A program made the translations under genes and the position numbers. This document shows, piece after piece, positions 1 to 5,510 of a DNA stretch of 6,212 nucleotides. The notes under the pieces were generated by a model, which searched no databases, was not told the origin of the DNA, and saw only the letters and a program-made list of their open reading frames with translations. Where the stretch lies: positions 1 through 6,212 of the forward strand of contig CACXCL010000005.1 of the NCBI GenBank assembly GCA_902766115.1, read 5' to 3'. The stretch's first letter is position 1. The number at the start of each line of letters is the position of its first letter. Origin of the DNA: an uncultured Ruminococcus sp. Its GTDB lineage: Bacteria; Bacillota; Clostridia; Oscillospirales; CAG-272.

Positions 1-1
1 C

Positions 2-139
2 GTGACCGTTGTGGTCACGCCTGTCTCATATCCTTTTGAGACGGTGATTGAAACCTCAAAGCAACTTCTTTACGGAGTACGTCCCGAGGGGGACTTTTGT
101 TTTGCGACGAAAAATGTTGATTTGAGACGCGATCCGTGA
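2..139 (+). CDS. possible C-terminal end of an unidentified upstream gene (partial)
   Basis: One frame stays open from the left edge for 45 codons to a TGA at 137-139, and its translation reads like ordinary protein (it starts VTVVVTPVSYPFETVIETSK and ends VDLRRDP). The other two forward frames hit stops early. I do not recognise the family. Against it: third-position GC is only about half, clearly lower than in the genes to the right, and 45 open codons can occur by chance. The stop codon sits inside the extended -10 of the rimM promoter, which fits a gene ending just where the next transcript starts. This could equally be intergenic sequence. Confidence 0.3.
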   Translation: MTVVVTPVSYPFETVIETSKQLLYGVRPEGDFCFATKNVDLRRDP

Positions 140-145
140 TATACT
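117..145 (+). promoter_or_regulatory. sigma-A promoter for rimM-trmD, extended -10
   Basis: A -35 box TTGATT (117-122) is followed after exactly 17 bases by the -10 box TATACT (140-145), and the bases just before it (TGA, 137-139) make an extended -10 TGN. Transcription should start near 152, giving a leader of about 30 bases before the rimM ATG. This suggests rimM-trmD is transcribed as its own unit here. Confidence 0.65.
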
Positions 146-182
146 TTTCAGAGAATGAAATTATGCCGAAAGGTTCGTAAAT

Positions 183-701
183 ATGGAAAAATACCTTGAA
201 TGCGCGGCGGTCTCCGGCACCCACGGAGTCGCCGGGATGATCAAACTCAAAAGCTTCGCCGACTCGCCCGAGACGCTGGCAGAGGTGAAAACGCTCTACA
301 CAAGAGAAAAGGACGGCTCCATGAGAGAATGGAAGGTAGAGCGTACCTTCGTCCACAAGGGCGCCGTGGTGGTAAAACTCGAGGGACTGGACGACATGAA
401 CCGCGCCATCGCCATGAGGGGCACGGTCTTTTTCGCCGACAGAGATTCCTTCACTCTCGGCGAGGGTGACTTTTTCGTGGCGGATGTGATAGGTCTCCCC
501 GTCGTCGACGAGGAGAGCGGCGAGCGGATCGGCACTCTCGCAGATCTCATCACCGACCGGGTCCAGCATCTGTACGTGGTGAAAAAGGACGACGGCAGCG
601 AGTTCATGATCCCCGGCGTCAGCGAATTCATAAAGAAGCAGATCACCGAAGGCGACGGAGCGGGCGTATACGTCCGACTCATCGAAGGGATGGGTGAGTG
701 A
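183..701 (+). CDS. rimM: 16S rRNA processing protein RimM
   Basis: RimM binds ribosomal protein S19 and helps mature the 16S rRNA 3' domain of the 30S subunit in the cytoplasm. The 172-residue product has the normal length and both family domains. An N-terminal RimM barrel begins with the hallmark VSGTHGVAGMIKLKSFADSP (residues 10-29) and includes the DMNRAIAMRGTVFF stretch. A C-terminal PRC-barrel-like domain begins at about residue 95 (EGDFFVADVIGLPV) and carries ERIGTL, YVV and FMIPGVSEF. The ATG at 183 has AAAGG at 169-173, nine bases upstream. The gene overlaps the start region of trmD, the classic pairing. It appears to be first in its transcript, behind the promoter at 117-145. Nothing looks truncated. 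Confidence 0.95.
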   Translation: MEKYLECAAVSGTHGVAGMIKLKSFADSPETLAEVKTLYTREKDGSMREWKVERTFVHKGAVVVKLEGLDDMNRAIAMRGTVFFADRDSFTLGEGDFFVADVIGLPVVDEESGERIGTLADLITDRVQHLYVVKKDDGSEFMIPGVSEFIKKQITEGDGAGVYVRLIEGMGE

Positions 702-702
702 C

Positions 703-1404
703 GTGAGGATCGACGTGATGACGCTCTTCCCGGATCTCGTGGACACGGTGCTGTCGGAAAGCATTATAGGCAGAGCCCGAAAAAGCGGTGCGCTGGACGT
801 GCGGGTCCACAATATCCGGGACTATTCCGAGGATAAGAACAGACGAGTGGACGACACGCCTTACGGCGGCGGCAAAGGGATGCTCATGGCTGCTCCGCCT
901 ATCTGGAACTGTTATTCTGCAGTTGTAAAAAATCGTGGAGAGGACGCGCCGCGGGCGCGGGTCATATACATGAGCCCCAGGGGAAAGCTGCTGACGCAGG
1001 ATCTTGCCCGTTCTCTGTCAAAGGAAGACGGTCTCATCATTCTGTGCGGCCATTACGAAGGGGTAGACCAGCGGATCATCGACGAGATCGTTGACGACGA
1101 GATCTCCGTCGGCGACTACGTGCTGACCGGCGGCGAGATACCCGCCTGCATCCTGGTGGACGCGGTGGGACGGCTCTGCGACGGCGTGCTGTCCGACCCC
1201 GAGTGCTACGAGAACGAATCGTTCTCGGACGGGCTGCTGGAATATCCCCAGTACACGAGACCCCCGGTGTTCCACGGCATGGAGGTGCCGGAGGTGCTCC
1301 TCAGCGGGCATCACGCCAACATCGACAAGTGGCGGCTGGAAAGATCACGGGAACTTACAAAAGAGAGACGCCCGGATCTTCTGCCCGGGGACGAGTCAAA
1401 GTAA
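703..1404 (+). CDS. trmD: tRNA (guanine-N1-)-methyltransferase TrmD
   Basis: TrmD uses S-adenosylmethionine to make m1G37 next to the anticodon of tRNAs, preventing frameshifting. From the GTG at 703 the 233-residue protein begins MRIDVMTLFPD, the family's usual opening, and the ribosome sees GGTGA five bases upstream. An in-frame GTG at 694 would add three residues and overlap rimM by 8 bases; it cannot be excluded. SPOUT-knot signatures are present in order: YGGGKGMLM (54-62), YMSPRGK (89-95), GHYEGVDQR (116-124), DYVLTGGE (138-145), then the inter-domain linker SDGLLEYPQYTRP (175-187) with the aspartate proposed as catalytic base, and the C-terminal GHHANIDKWR. Full length. Its end overlaps the convergent amidase gene by 9 bases. 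Confidence 0.96.
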   Translation: MRIDVMTLFPDLVDTVLSESIIGRARKSGALDVRVHNIRDYSEDKNRRVDDTPYGGGKGMLMAAPPIWNCYSAVVKNRGEDAPRARVIYMSPRGKLLTQDLARSLSKEDGLIILCGHYEGVDQRIIDEIVDDEISVGDYVLTGGEIPACILVDAVGRLCDGVLSDPECYENESFSDGLLEYPQYTRPPVFHGMEVPEVLLSGHHANIDKWRLERSRELTKERRPDLLPGDESK

Positions 1405-1959
1405 TCCCAGGTAGGCGAGCAGTCCGTTCGCCACGCCTACGGCGAATTCCGTGGGTCTGGAGCGCATCAGCTCCGCGTCGTAGGGATTCGTGATGAAGCC
1501 CAGCTCCACCAGCACGGCGGGCATGGCGGTGCGCCGCAGTACGTACAGGGACGGCCGAGGCATAACTCCCCTGTTGCGGAGCCCCGTGGACGAATTCAGC
1601 TGAAAGAGTATGTTCTCCGCCAGCGGATACGCCGGACTGGACCTGCTGTATACGAACGCCTCGGATCCCGACGCGCTCTCCACCGAGGACGCGTTTGTGT
1701 GCAGGCTGATGAAGTAGTCTGCGCCCCATGAATTGGCGCCGTTTACCCGGGCGGCAAGGGAGGTGGCGAGGGAGGTCCCGAGCTGTGTCGTCGCAGAGGG
1801 GCGGGAGAGCCGCGTCTCAAAGCCGTTGGCGTCCAGAACGTCCGCAAGCTCCCTGCCGATGACGAAGACCAAATCCTGCTCGCGGAGTCCGTTTCCCTCG
1901 GCTCCGGCGTTGGGGTTGACCGGGTTATGACCCTGATCTATGTAGACTTTTGTTGCCAT
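1396..1959 (-). CDS. N-acetylmuramoyl-L-alanine amidase (Amidase_3), no signal peptide
   Basis: A zinc-dependent amidase that cuts the bond between N-acetylmuramate and the stem peptide of peptidoglycan. The 187-residue protein is essentially a bare Amidase_3 domain: DQGHNP with zinc ligand H11, GLREQD with E27, SLHTNA with H87, and VELGFITN with catalytic E152. The ATG at 1959 is preceded by GGAAGGAGA (1975-1967), an excellent ribosome site eight bases away, so a longer reading to 2028 is unlikely. The protein starts straight into the first beta strand (MATKVYID) with no signal peptide, membrane anchor, SH3, LysM or SPOR module. CwlD-type spore amidases normally carry a leader, so this is either retained, released by lysis (endolysin-like) or exported another way. 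No other phage genes are beside it. Confidence 0.9.
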   Translation of the reverse strand: MATKVYIDQGHNPVNPNAGAEGNGLREQDLVFVIGRELADVLDANGFETRLSRPSATTQLGTSLATSLAARVNGANSWGADYFISLHTNASSVESASGSEAFVYSRSSPAYPLAENILFQLNSSTGLRNRGVMPRPSLYVLRRTAMPAVLVELGFITNPYDAELMRSRPTEFAVGVANGLLAYLGLL

Positions 1960-1975
1960 AGAATAATCTCCTTCC

Positions 1976-1994
1976 GGGGGACATCTTGTCTCCC
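1976..1994 (-). promoter_or_regulatory. small hairpin in the amidase mRNA leader
   Basis: On the minus strand GGGAGACA (1994-1987) can pair with TGTCCCCC (1983-1976) across a three-base loop with one A-C mismatch. It would sit at the 5' end of the predicted amidase transcript and directly abut the ribosome site. It may stabilise the mRNA 5' end or tune initiation; this is inference from base pairing only. Confidence 0.35.
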
Positions 1995-1999
1995 TTGTC

Positions 2000-2028
2000 A
2001 TCATATTCCCGGGATCGCTTTTTGACAC
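2000..2028 (-). promoter_or_regulatory. probable promoter for the amidase gene
   Basis: Reading the minus strand, GTGTCA (2028-2023, four of six matches to TTGACA) is followed after 17 bases by TATGAT (2005-2000, five of six matches to TATAAT). Transcription would start near 1993, leaving a leader of roughly 34 bases. It lies in the divergent gap shared with the ttcA-like gene. Confidence 0.45.
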
Positions 2029-2045
2029 GGGACGGGAGGTGCGTT

Positions 2046-2792
2046 TTGAAAGATATTCAGGTTGCGCTGAGCGCGGTACGGCGAGCCGTGGAAAACTACG
2101 GCATGATAAAGCCCGGCGACCGGATCGCCGTGGGGCTTTCCGGAGGCAAAGACTCCGTCGCTCTTCTCTTTATACTGAACAGTCTGCGCCGTTTTGAGGA
2201 TTATTCGTTCGAGCTCTGCGCGCTGACGGCGGATCCGTGCTTCGGGAACGTGACGACGCAGAAGATCGCCCCGGCGGACTATTCCCCGCTGACGGAGTTC
2301 TGCGAGAGGATCGGCGTCCGCCACACGGTGGTGAAAACGGACATTGCGGAGATCGTTTTCGACCGGCGGAAAGAGGACAATCCGTGCAGTCTTTGCGCAA
2401 AGCTCAGAAGAGGCGCACTGGTGAACGAGGCGGAACGGCTGGGGTGTACTGCGCTGGCGCTGGGGCATCACATGGACGACGCCGCCTCCACGTTTATGCT
2501 GAATCTTTTGTACGGCGGCAGGATCGGGTGTTTTTCTCCCGTGACGGAGTATGAAAAACTGCGGCTCATCAGACCGATGATCTACGTGAGGGAGCGGGAG
2601 ATACCCACCTTCGTCGAGTACAATTCCCTGCCGGTCCTGCCGAGGGTATGTCCTGAGGACGGGGAGACCGAGCGGGAACGGATGAACAGACTTCTTGAAG
2701 AGCTCGGAGAGGATCACAGATCCGTCCGGGAACGCATCGTCTGCGCTCTGGAGCGCGGCGGGATCGACGGCTGGACGCGCCCGAAAGAATAA
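2046..2792 (+). CDS. TtcA-like PP-loop tRNA 2-thiocytidine synthetase
   Basis: Members of the TtcA/TilS PP-loop family adenylate tRNA; TtcA itself uses a [4Fe-4S] cluster to thiolate cytidine 32. The ATP-binding loop SGGKDS is at residues 32-37, preceded by GDRIAVG. The pair NPCSLC (C114, C117) and the later VCPEDGETER (C202) give the three cysteines that hold the cluster in this family, and LGHHMDD (139-145) is the expected second signature. Start: TTG at 2046, with GGGAGGT at 2034-2040 five bases upstream; the product then begins MKDIQVALSAVRRAVENYGM, typical of the family. In-frame TTG codons at 1986 and 2022 lack a good ribosome site. The product is 248 residues. I call it TtcA-like rather than ttcA because related clostridial paralogues have untested targets. 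Confidence 0.85.
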   Translation: MKDIQVALSAVRRAVENYGMIKPGDRIAVGLSGGKDSVALLFILNSLRRFEDYSFELCALTADPCFGNVTTQKIAPADYSPLTEFCERIGVRHTVVKTDIAEIVFDRRKEDNPCSLCAKLRRGALVNEAERLGCTALALGHHMDDAASTFMLNLLYGGRIGCFSPVTEYEKLRLIRPMIYVREREIPTFVEYNSLPVLPRVCPEDGETERERMNRLLEELGEDHRSVRERIVCALERGGIDGWTRPKE

Positions 2793-2796
2793 AGGA

Positions 2797-2832
2797 AAAG
2801 ATCGCCTCATACCTATGTGTGAGGTGATTTTT
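2797..2832 (+). promoter_or_regulatory. long hairpin covering the tspO ribosome site; possible terminator
   Basis: Bases 2797-2812 pair with 2817-2832 in a 16-base-pair stem with three G-U pairs and the loop CTAT. It begins five bases after the ttcA-like stop. Its 3' arm contains the GAGGTGA ribosome site (2821-2827) of the next gene and ends in five Ts right before that gene's ATG. The A-rich foot, stem and T-run resemble an intrinsic terminator; the position also suits sequestration of the ribosome site, relieved by ribosomes finishing the upstream gene. Confidence 0.6.
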
Positions 2833-3324
2833 ATGTTCAAAAAAATAAAGCGGGAGCTCTCCTGCCTCGGCGGGCTGAAGGTGAGCCTTATCGTTTTCGT
2901 CGCGGCGGCGGAGGTGGCGGGGATACTCACCTGGCTCAACTGTGGGAATCTGACCGTCTTCCGCCGACTGCTGAGATTTCCGCCGTTCTCGGCGCCGATC
3001 CCGGTGACGTTCTTTCTTTGGATCGCTCTGTACGCCATATTCGGCGTCCTTTCCGCCCTCACCTTCAAGATGGAAGGATGCAGGTGCCGCCCGCTCTTCT
3101 CCGCCCTGGCGGGCTATTTTCTCGCGCTGTTTTGGTGTCCCCTGTTCTTCGGAGGAAGGTTCGCCGTCGCCCTCGTCTCCCTTTTGCTGTCTCTTCTTGC
3201 AGTCATACTGACGGCGGCGCGGGCGGGACGGTATTCATCTCTTGCTTTCGCTTTGTGCGCAGTCCTCGCCGTCGCGGAGCTCTATTTCGTCTATATCAGC
3301 GCGGGAGTCGCGATCCTGAACTGA
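2833..3324 (+). CDS. divergent TspO/MBR-family integral membrane protein
   Basis: TspO proteins are small five-helix membrane proteins that bind tetrapyrroles and other hydrophobic ligands; in bacteria they are linked to porphyrin control and stress. The 163-residue product has the family length and five likely helices (about 17-36, 57-78, 88-106, 110-128, 135-160). Family echoes are RFPPFSAP (48-55, compare KPPFSPP), the FLALFWCPLFF stretch (96-106, compare the LW..LFF of helix 3) and the terminal ILN. The usual conserved tryptophans are largely missing, so it is divergent. Start: ATG 2833 with GAGGTGA five bases upstream; an in-frame ATG at 2815 lies in the hairpin loop and lacks a site. 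It follows the ttcA-like gene by 40 bases. Another small polytopic protein family is possible. Confidence 0.6.
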   Translation: MFKKIKRELSCLGGLKVSLIVFVAAAEVAGILTWLNCGNLTVFRRLLRFPPFSAPIPVTFFLWIALYAIFGVLSALTFKMEGCRCRPLFSALAGYFLALFWCPLFFGGRFAVALVSLLLSLLAVILTAARAGRYSSLAFALCAVLAVAELYFVYISAGVAILN

Positions 3325-3361
3325 AATACGGCGCCCGCGTTAATTTATAGTGAAATAATTG

Positions 3362-3390
3362 TTGACAAATCGGCGCAAATATTGTATATT
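3362..3390 (+). promoter_or_regulatory. strong sigma-A promoter for the DUF4430-apbE-eetAB cassette
   Basis: A perfect -35 TTGACA (3362-3367), a 17-base spacer and TATATT (3385-3390, five of six) form one of the clearest promoters in the window. The 20 bases before the -35 are AT-rich (3341-3360), resembling an UP element. Transcription should start near 3397, giving a leader of about 90 bases. No other convincing promoter is seen before the tRNA, so the four genes downstream are probably one transcript. Confidence 0.85.
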
Positions 3391-3396
3391 ATTTGT

Positions 3397-3487
3397 ATGG
3401 GAAAAAGTCGCCGTACACGGCGCGTCCCGTGACGTCCGCGACAGAGAGTCATAAAGCGCGGACAAGGAGAAAGGAAAGGTTTTCAAA
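3397..3487 (+). promoter_or_regulatory. structured 5' leader of the DUF4430 lipoprotein gene
   Basis: The leader holds two perfect stems: CGCCG/CGGCG (3409-3413 with 3418-3422, loop TACA) and GTCCGCG/CGCGGAC (3434-3440 with 3457-3463). The second ends immediately before AAGGAG (3464-3469) and AGGAAAGG (3472-3479), the ribosome sites for the ATG at 3488. I see no motif of a known FMN, cobalamin or other riboswitch. The stems may simply keep the ribosome site single-stranded. Confidence 0.45.
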
Positions 3488-4006
3488 ATGAGAAAGTTCA
3501 GGATCCTCTCGCTTATTTTCGTCGCACTGTTCGCATGCCTCAATTTCGCTTCCTGCTCGAAGCCTGTGACTGCGCACGTCTTCCTCACCGTGATCGAGTC
3601 CAAGCAGAACGCGGACGGTACGGAAAAGGAAACTCTGATCGCCGGTCCCATGTGGGCTGATATAAAGGGGACCGAAGCTAATCCGCCGACAGTCCTCCAG
3701 GCGACAAGGGAAATCCTTGAGGCCAACGGGATCAAGTTCACATATGATGAGACAACAGAGAGTATAACCTCCATAAAGAACAAGAAGGAAAGCAAAGCCA
3801 AGGGCGTCGTCACGGGTTGGATCTTCGAACTCAACGGTGTAGAGCCCGACACCAGAGCCAAAGACACCGAAATATTCGACGACGACGGTATTGTATACTA
3901 CCTCAAATCATGGGCAAATGAAGAAGTTGACGGATCCGGCGGCGAGGACAACGGCGTTGAGACCGGAAACGAGAACGAAGTCGAGACCGAAGAGGAAGGC
4001 GACTGA
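3488..4006 (+). CDS. DUF4430-domain lipoprotein with acidic C-terminal tail
   Basis: The 172-residue product has a lipoprotein leader: basic MRKFR, a hydrophobic stretch, then FASC with C23 as the likely lipidated residue, so it should sit on the outer face of the membrane. Residues about 66-144 match the DUF4430 (transcobalamin-like C-terminal) pattern: a PTVLQATREILEANGI helix, SITSIKN, GWIFELNG (W111), and a closing DDDGIVYYLKSW. In known proteins this fold is related to the cobalamin- or ligand-capping domain, but for small lipoproteins the ligand is unknown. The last 28 residues are extremely acidic (13 Asp/Glu, no Lys/Arg), a likely disordered tail. It is first in the transcript leading to apbE, 95 bases upstream of it. 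A role in the redox cassette is inferred from position only. Confidence 0.8.
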   Translation: MRKFRILSLIFVALFACLNFASCSKPVTAHVFLTVIESKQNADGTEKETLIAGPMWADIKGTEANPPTVLQATREILEANGIKFTYDETTESITSIKNKKESKAKGVVTGWIFELNGVEPDTRAKDTEIFDDDGIVYYLKSWANEEVDGSGGEDNGVETGNENEVETEEEGD

Positions 4007-4035
4007 GAATATATCCGTAAGAGTCATGACCGGAG

Positions 4036-4061
4036 CGGCGGCGTTCTAACGAGCGCCGCCG
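4036..4061 (+). terminator. strong hairpin after the DUF4430 gene, possibly a weak terminator
   Basis: An 11-base-pair, mostly GC stem (4036-4046 with 4051-4061, one G-U pair, loop TAAC) lies 29 bases after the lipoprotein stop. A T-run follows only at 4069-4073, seven bases beyond the stem, so it is not a canonical intrinsic terminator. It may cause partial termination or protect the lipoprotein mRNA 3' end, lowering apbE output. Its 3' arm has an alternative partner at 4073-4081. Confidence 0.5.
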
Positions 4062-4081
4062 ATTCAGGTTTTTCGGCGGTG
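4054..4081 (+). promoter_or_regulatory. alternative hairpin just upstream of the apbE ribosome site
   Basis: Bases 4054-4062 can pair with 4073-4081 (nine pairs, one G-U), with a ten-base loop holding most of the T-run. This uses the same bases as the 3' arm of the hairpin at 4036-4061, so the two cannot coexist. The apbE ribosome site AAAGGAG is at 4089-4095. The layout resembles a terminator/antiterminator pair; whether it switches is unknown. Confidence 0.4.
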
Positions 4082-4101
4082 ATCGGGGAAAGGAGTGCGG
4101 A

Positions 4102-5109
4102 ATGAAAAAAAACATACTTTTTTGCGTCGTTTTCGCGCTTATTCTGACCTCCTGCTCGCGCCATGACGCACAGAAGACCGCCGATTTTTTCGCGATGGAC
4201 ACGTACATGTCCGTGAGGTACTACGGAGGCGGGACTGACGAGGGCGATAAACTGAAGGATGCGACCGCGGAGCTTGAAAAGAAGATATCCGTCACGGTCG
4301 GCGACAGCGAGATCGCCCGCCTCAACCGCGAAGGGCGTGCGGATTTGTCGGAGGAAACCGAGAGGCTGCTTGAAGACGCCCTCGACCTTTGCCGTGAGAC
4401 GGACGGCGCGCTTGATATCACCGTCTACCCCGCCGTCCGTGCGTGGGGGTTCACCACAGGCGAATACCGGGTGCCGGATGGGAAAGAACTTGACGGGATC
4501 ACCCGACGGATCGGATATGAGAACGTCGCCGCAGGCGACGGCAAAGCGTCCCTGCCGGAGGGATCCATGGTCGATCTCGGTGCGGTGGCGAAGGGATATC
4601 TCGGCGACAGGCTGGCGGAGATGCTGAAGAATGACGGCGTCACCTCCGCGCTCCTTGATCTCGGAGGCAATATAAGAGCCGTGGGGACGAAGCCCGACGG
4701 CACGCCCTGGCGGATCGCCGTGCGCGATCCGGGAGGCGACGGTGTGATCGGAACGCTTCCTCTCCGGGACGGGACCGCAGCCACGTCCGGCGGATACGAG
4801 AGATACTTCGTGGATGACGACGGCGTCACAAGATGGCACATAATCGACCCGGCGACCGGGTATCCTGCGCAGTCGGGACTGGTCTCGGTCACGGTGATCG
4901 GAAAGGACGGCATGCGCTGCGACGGGCTCTCCACCGCGCTGTTTGTGATGGGTCCGGAGAGAGCCAAGGAGTACTGGCGGGAAAAACGGGATTTTGAGAT
5001 GATCCTCGTGACGGACGGCGGAAAGCTCATCATCACGCCGGAAGTCGCTTCAGAATTTGAGCAGGAAAAGGGATCGCCCTATTCCGTCGAGGTGACCGGC
5101 AATGATTAA
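4102..5109 (+). CDS. apbE: FAD:protein FMN transferase ApbE family lipoprotein
   Basis: ApbE enzymes use FAD and Mg2+ to attach FMN covalently to Thr/Ser of exported redox proteins. The 335-residue product starts with a lipoprotein leader ending LTSC (C18), placing it outside the membrane. Family motifs appear in order: FAMDTYMSV (30-38), LDITVYPAVRAWGF, DLGAVAKGY (158-166), LLDLGGNIRAVG, TSGGYERYF, WHIIDPATGYP (245-255) and CDGLSTALFVMG (from 273), whose D274 and T278 match the metal-binding positions of the family. The ATG at 4102 has AAAGGAG six bases upstream. Its end overlaps the next gene by 8 bases, so the two are translationally coupled. No clear flavinylation motif (D-x-x-S/T-G-A-T type) is seen in the other products of this window, so its substrate is probably encoded elsewhere. 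Confidence 0.93.
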   Translation: MKKNILFCVVFALILTSCSRHDAQKTADFFAMDTYMSVRYYGGGTDEGDKLKDATAELEKKISVTVGDSEIARLNREGRADLSEETERLLEDALDLCRETDGALDITVYPAVRAWGFTTGEYRVPDGKELDGITRRIGYENVAAGDGKASLPEGSMVDLGAVAKGYLGDRLAEMLKNDGVTSALLDLGGNIRAVGTKPDGTPWRIAVRDPGGDGVIGTLPLRDGTAATSGGYERYFVDDDGVTRWHIIDPATGYPAQSGLVSVTVIGKDGMRCDGLSTALFVMGPERAKEYWREKRDFEMILVTDGGKLIITPEVASEFEQEKGSPYSVEVTGND

Positions 5110-5479
5110 GACCAGAGTCTGGATCGCCGCGATCGCGGCGGCGGCGGCGATATGTATCGCTCTCACCGTCTTCCTGTTTGCGGGGAGGCGCGGCGGGCGC
5201 GCCGTGGAAATAGTCTCCGACGGCAAGGTCGTCATGACGGTCTATCTCGACCGGGTGACCGAAGAAAAGTCGTACGATATCCCGGCTCCGGGAGGCGGAC
5301 ACAACGTGGTGACGGTGAGGCCGGGCGAGATCTGCGTATCCGAGGCGGACTGCCCCGACAAGACCTGCGTCAGAATGGGGTGGTTGTCCGACGGGAACGC
5401 GCCGATCGTGTGCCTGCCGCACAGACTTGTCATCAGGCCCGCGGGGGGCGGCAGCGGTGCCGACGCGGAGGCAAGGTGA
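5102..5479 (+). CDS. NusG domain II protein, EetA-like
   Basis: The 125-residue product has one N-terminal membrane helix (about 6-27, Ala-rich) followed by a NusG_II domain (about 34-113) expected outside the cell. The hallmark pieces are SDGKVVMTVYLD, the APGGGHNVVTV turn, EADCPDKTCVRMGW (C84, C89) and IVCLPHRLVI (C104, H107). Despite the name it is not a transcription factor. As I recall, EetA of the Listeria flavin-based extracellular electron transfer locus belongs to this family and acts with EetB between membrane quinones and external flavins. It starts inside apbE, with the ribosome site GAGGTGA at 5089-5095 six bases before ATG 5102, and precedes the EetB-like gene by 31 bases. The conserved cysteines could hold a disulfide or cofactor; this is not known. 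Confidence 0.85.
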   Translation: MIKTRVWIAAIAAAAAICIALTVFLFAGRRGGRAVEIVSDGKVVMTVYLDRVTEEKSYDIPAPGGGHNVVTVRPGEICVSEADCPDKTCVRMGWLSDGNAPIVCLPHRLVIRPAGGGSGADAEAR

Positions 5480-5510
5480 TCAAGGTCGTTAATGTTGGAA
5501 GGAGACCGTC

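Noticed and set aside
35..129. Nine-base direct repeat TTTGAGACG at 35-43 and 121-129, plus inverted repeats at 1-19 and 21-44
   Set aside because: Short, near chance level for a stretch of this size, and no T-run or repeated spacing makes them a terminator, operator or array.
15..812. 265-codon open frame on the minus strand across rimM
   Set aside because: It is antisense to rimM and the trmD start, whose products match their families end to end; long antisense frames are common in GC-rich coding DNA.
2022..2027. Perfect TTGACA on the plus strand before the TtcA-like gene
   Set aside because: No -10 box lies 16-18 bases downstream; that position falls at the start codon itself.
2001..3068. 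355-codon open frame on the minus strand, longer than the gene it faces
   Set aside because: It is antisense to the TtcA-like gene, which has all its cysteine and PP-loop motifs, and to the TspO-like gene; its translation is Arg/Pro-rich and shows no family pattern.
4024..4839. 271-codon open frame on the minus strand across apbE
   Set aside because: Shadow of apbE, which carries every family motif in the forward frame.
5125..5140. Perfect 16-base palindrome CGCCGCGATCGCGGCG in the EetA-like gene
   Set aside because: It arises from GC-rich Ile/Ala codons of the membrane helix; nothing else suggests a protein-binding site.
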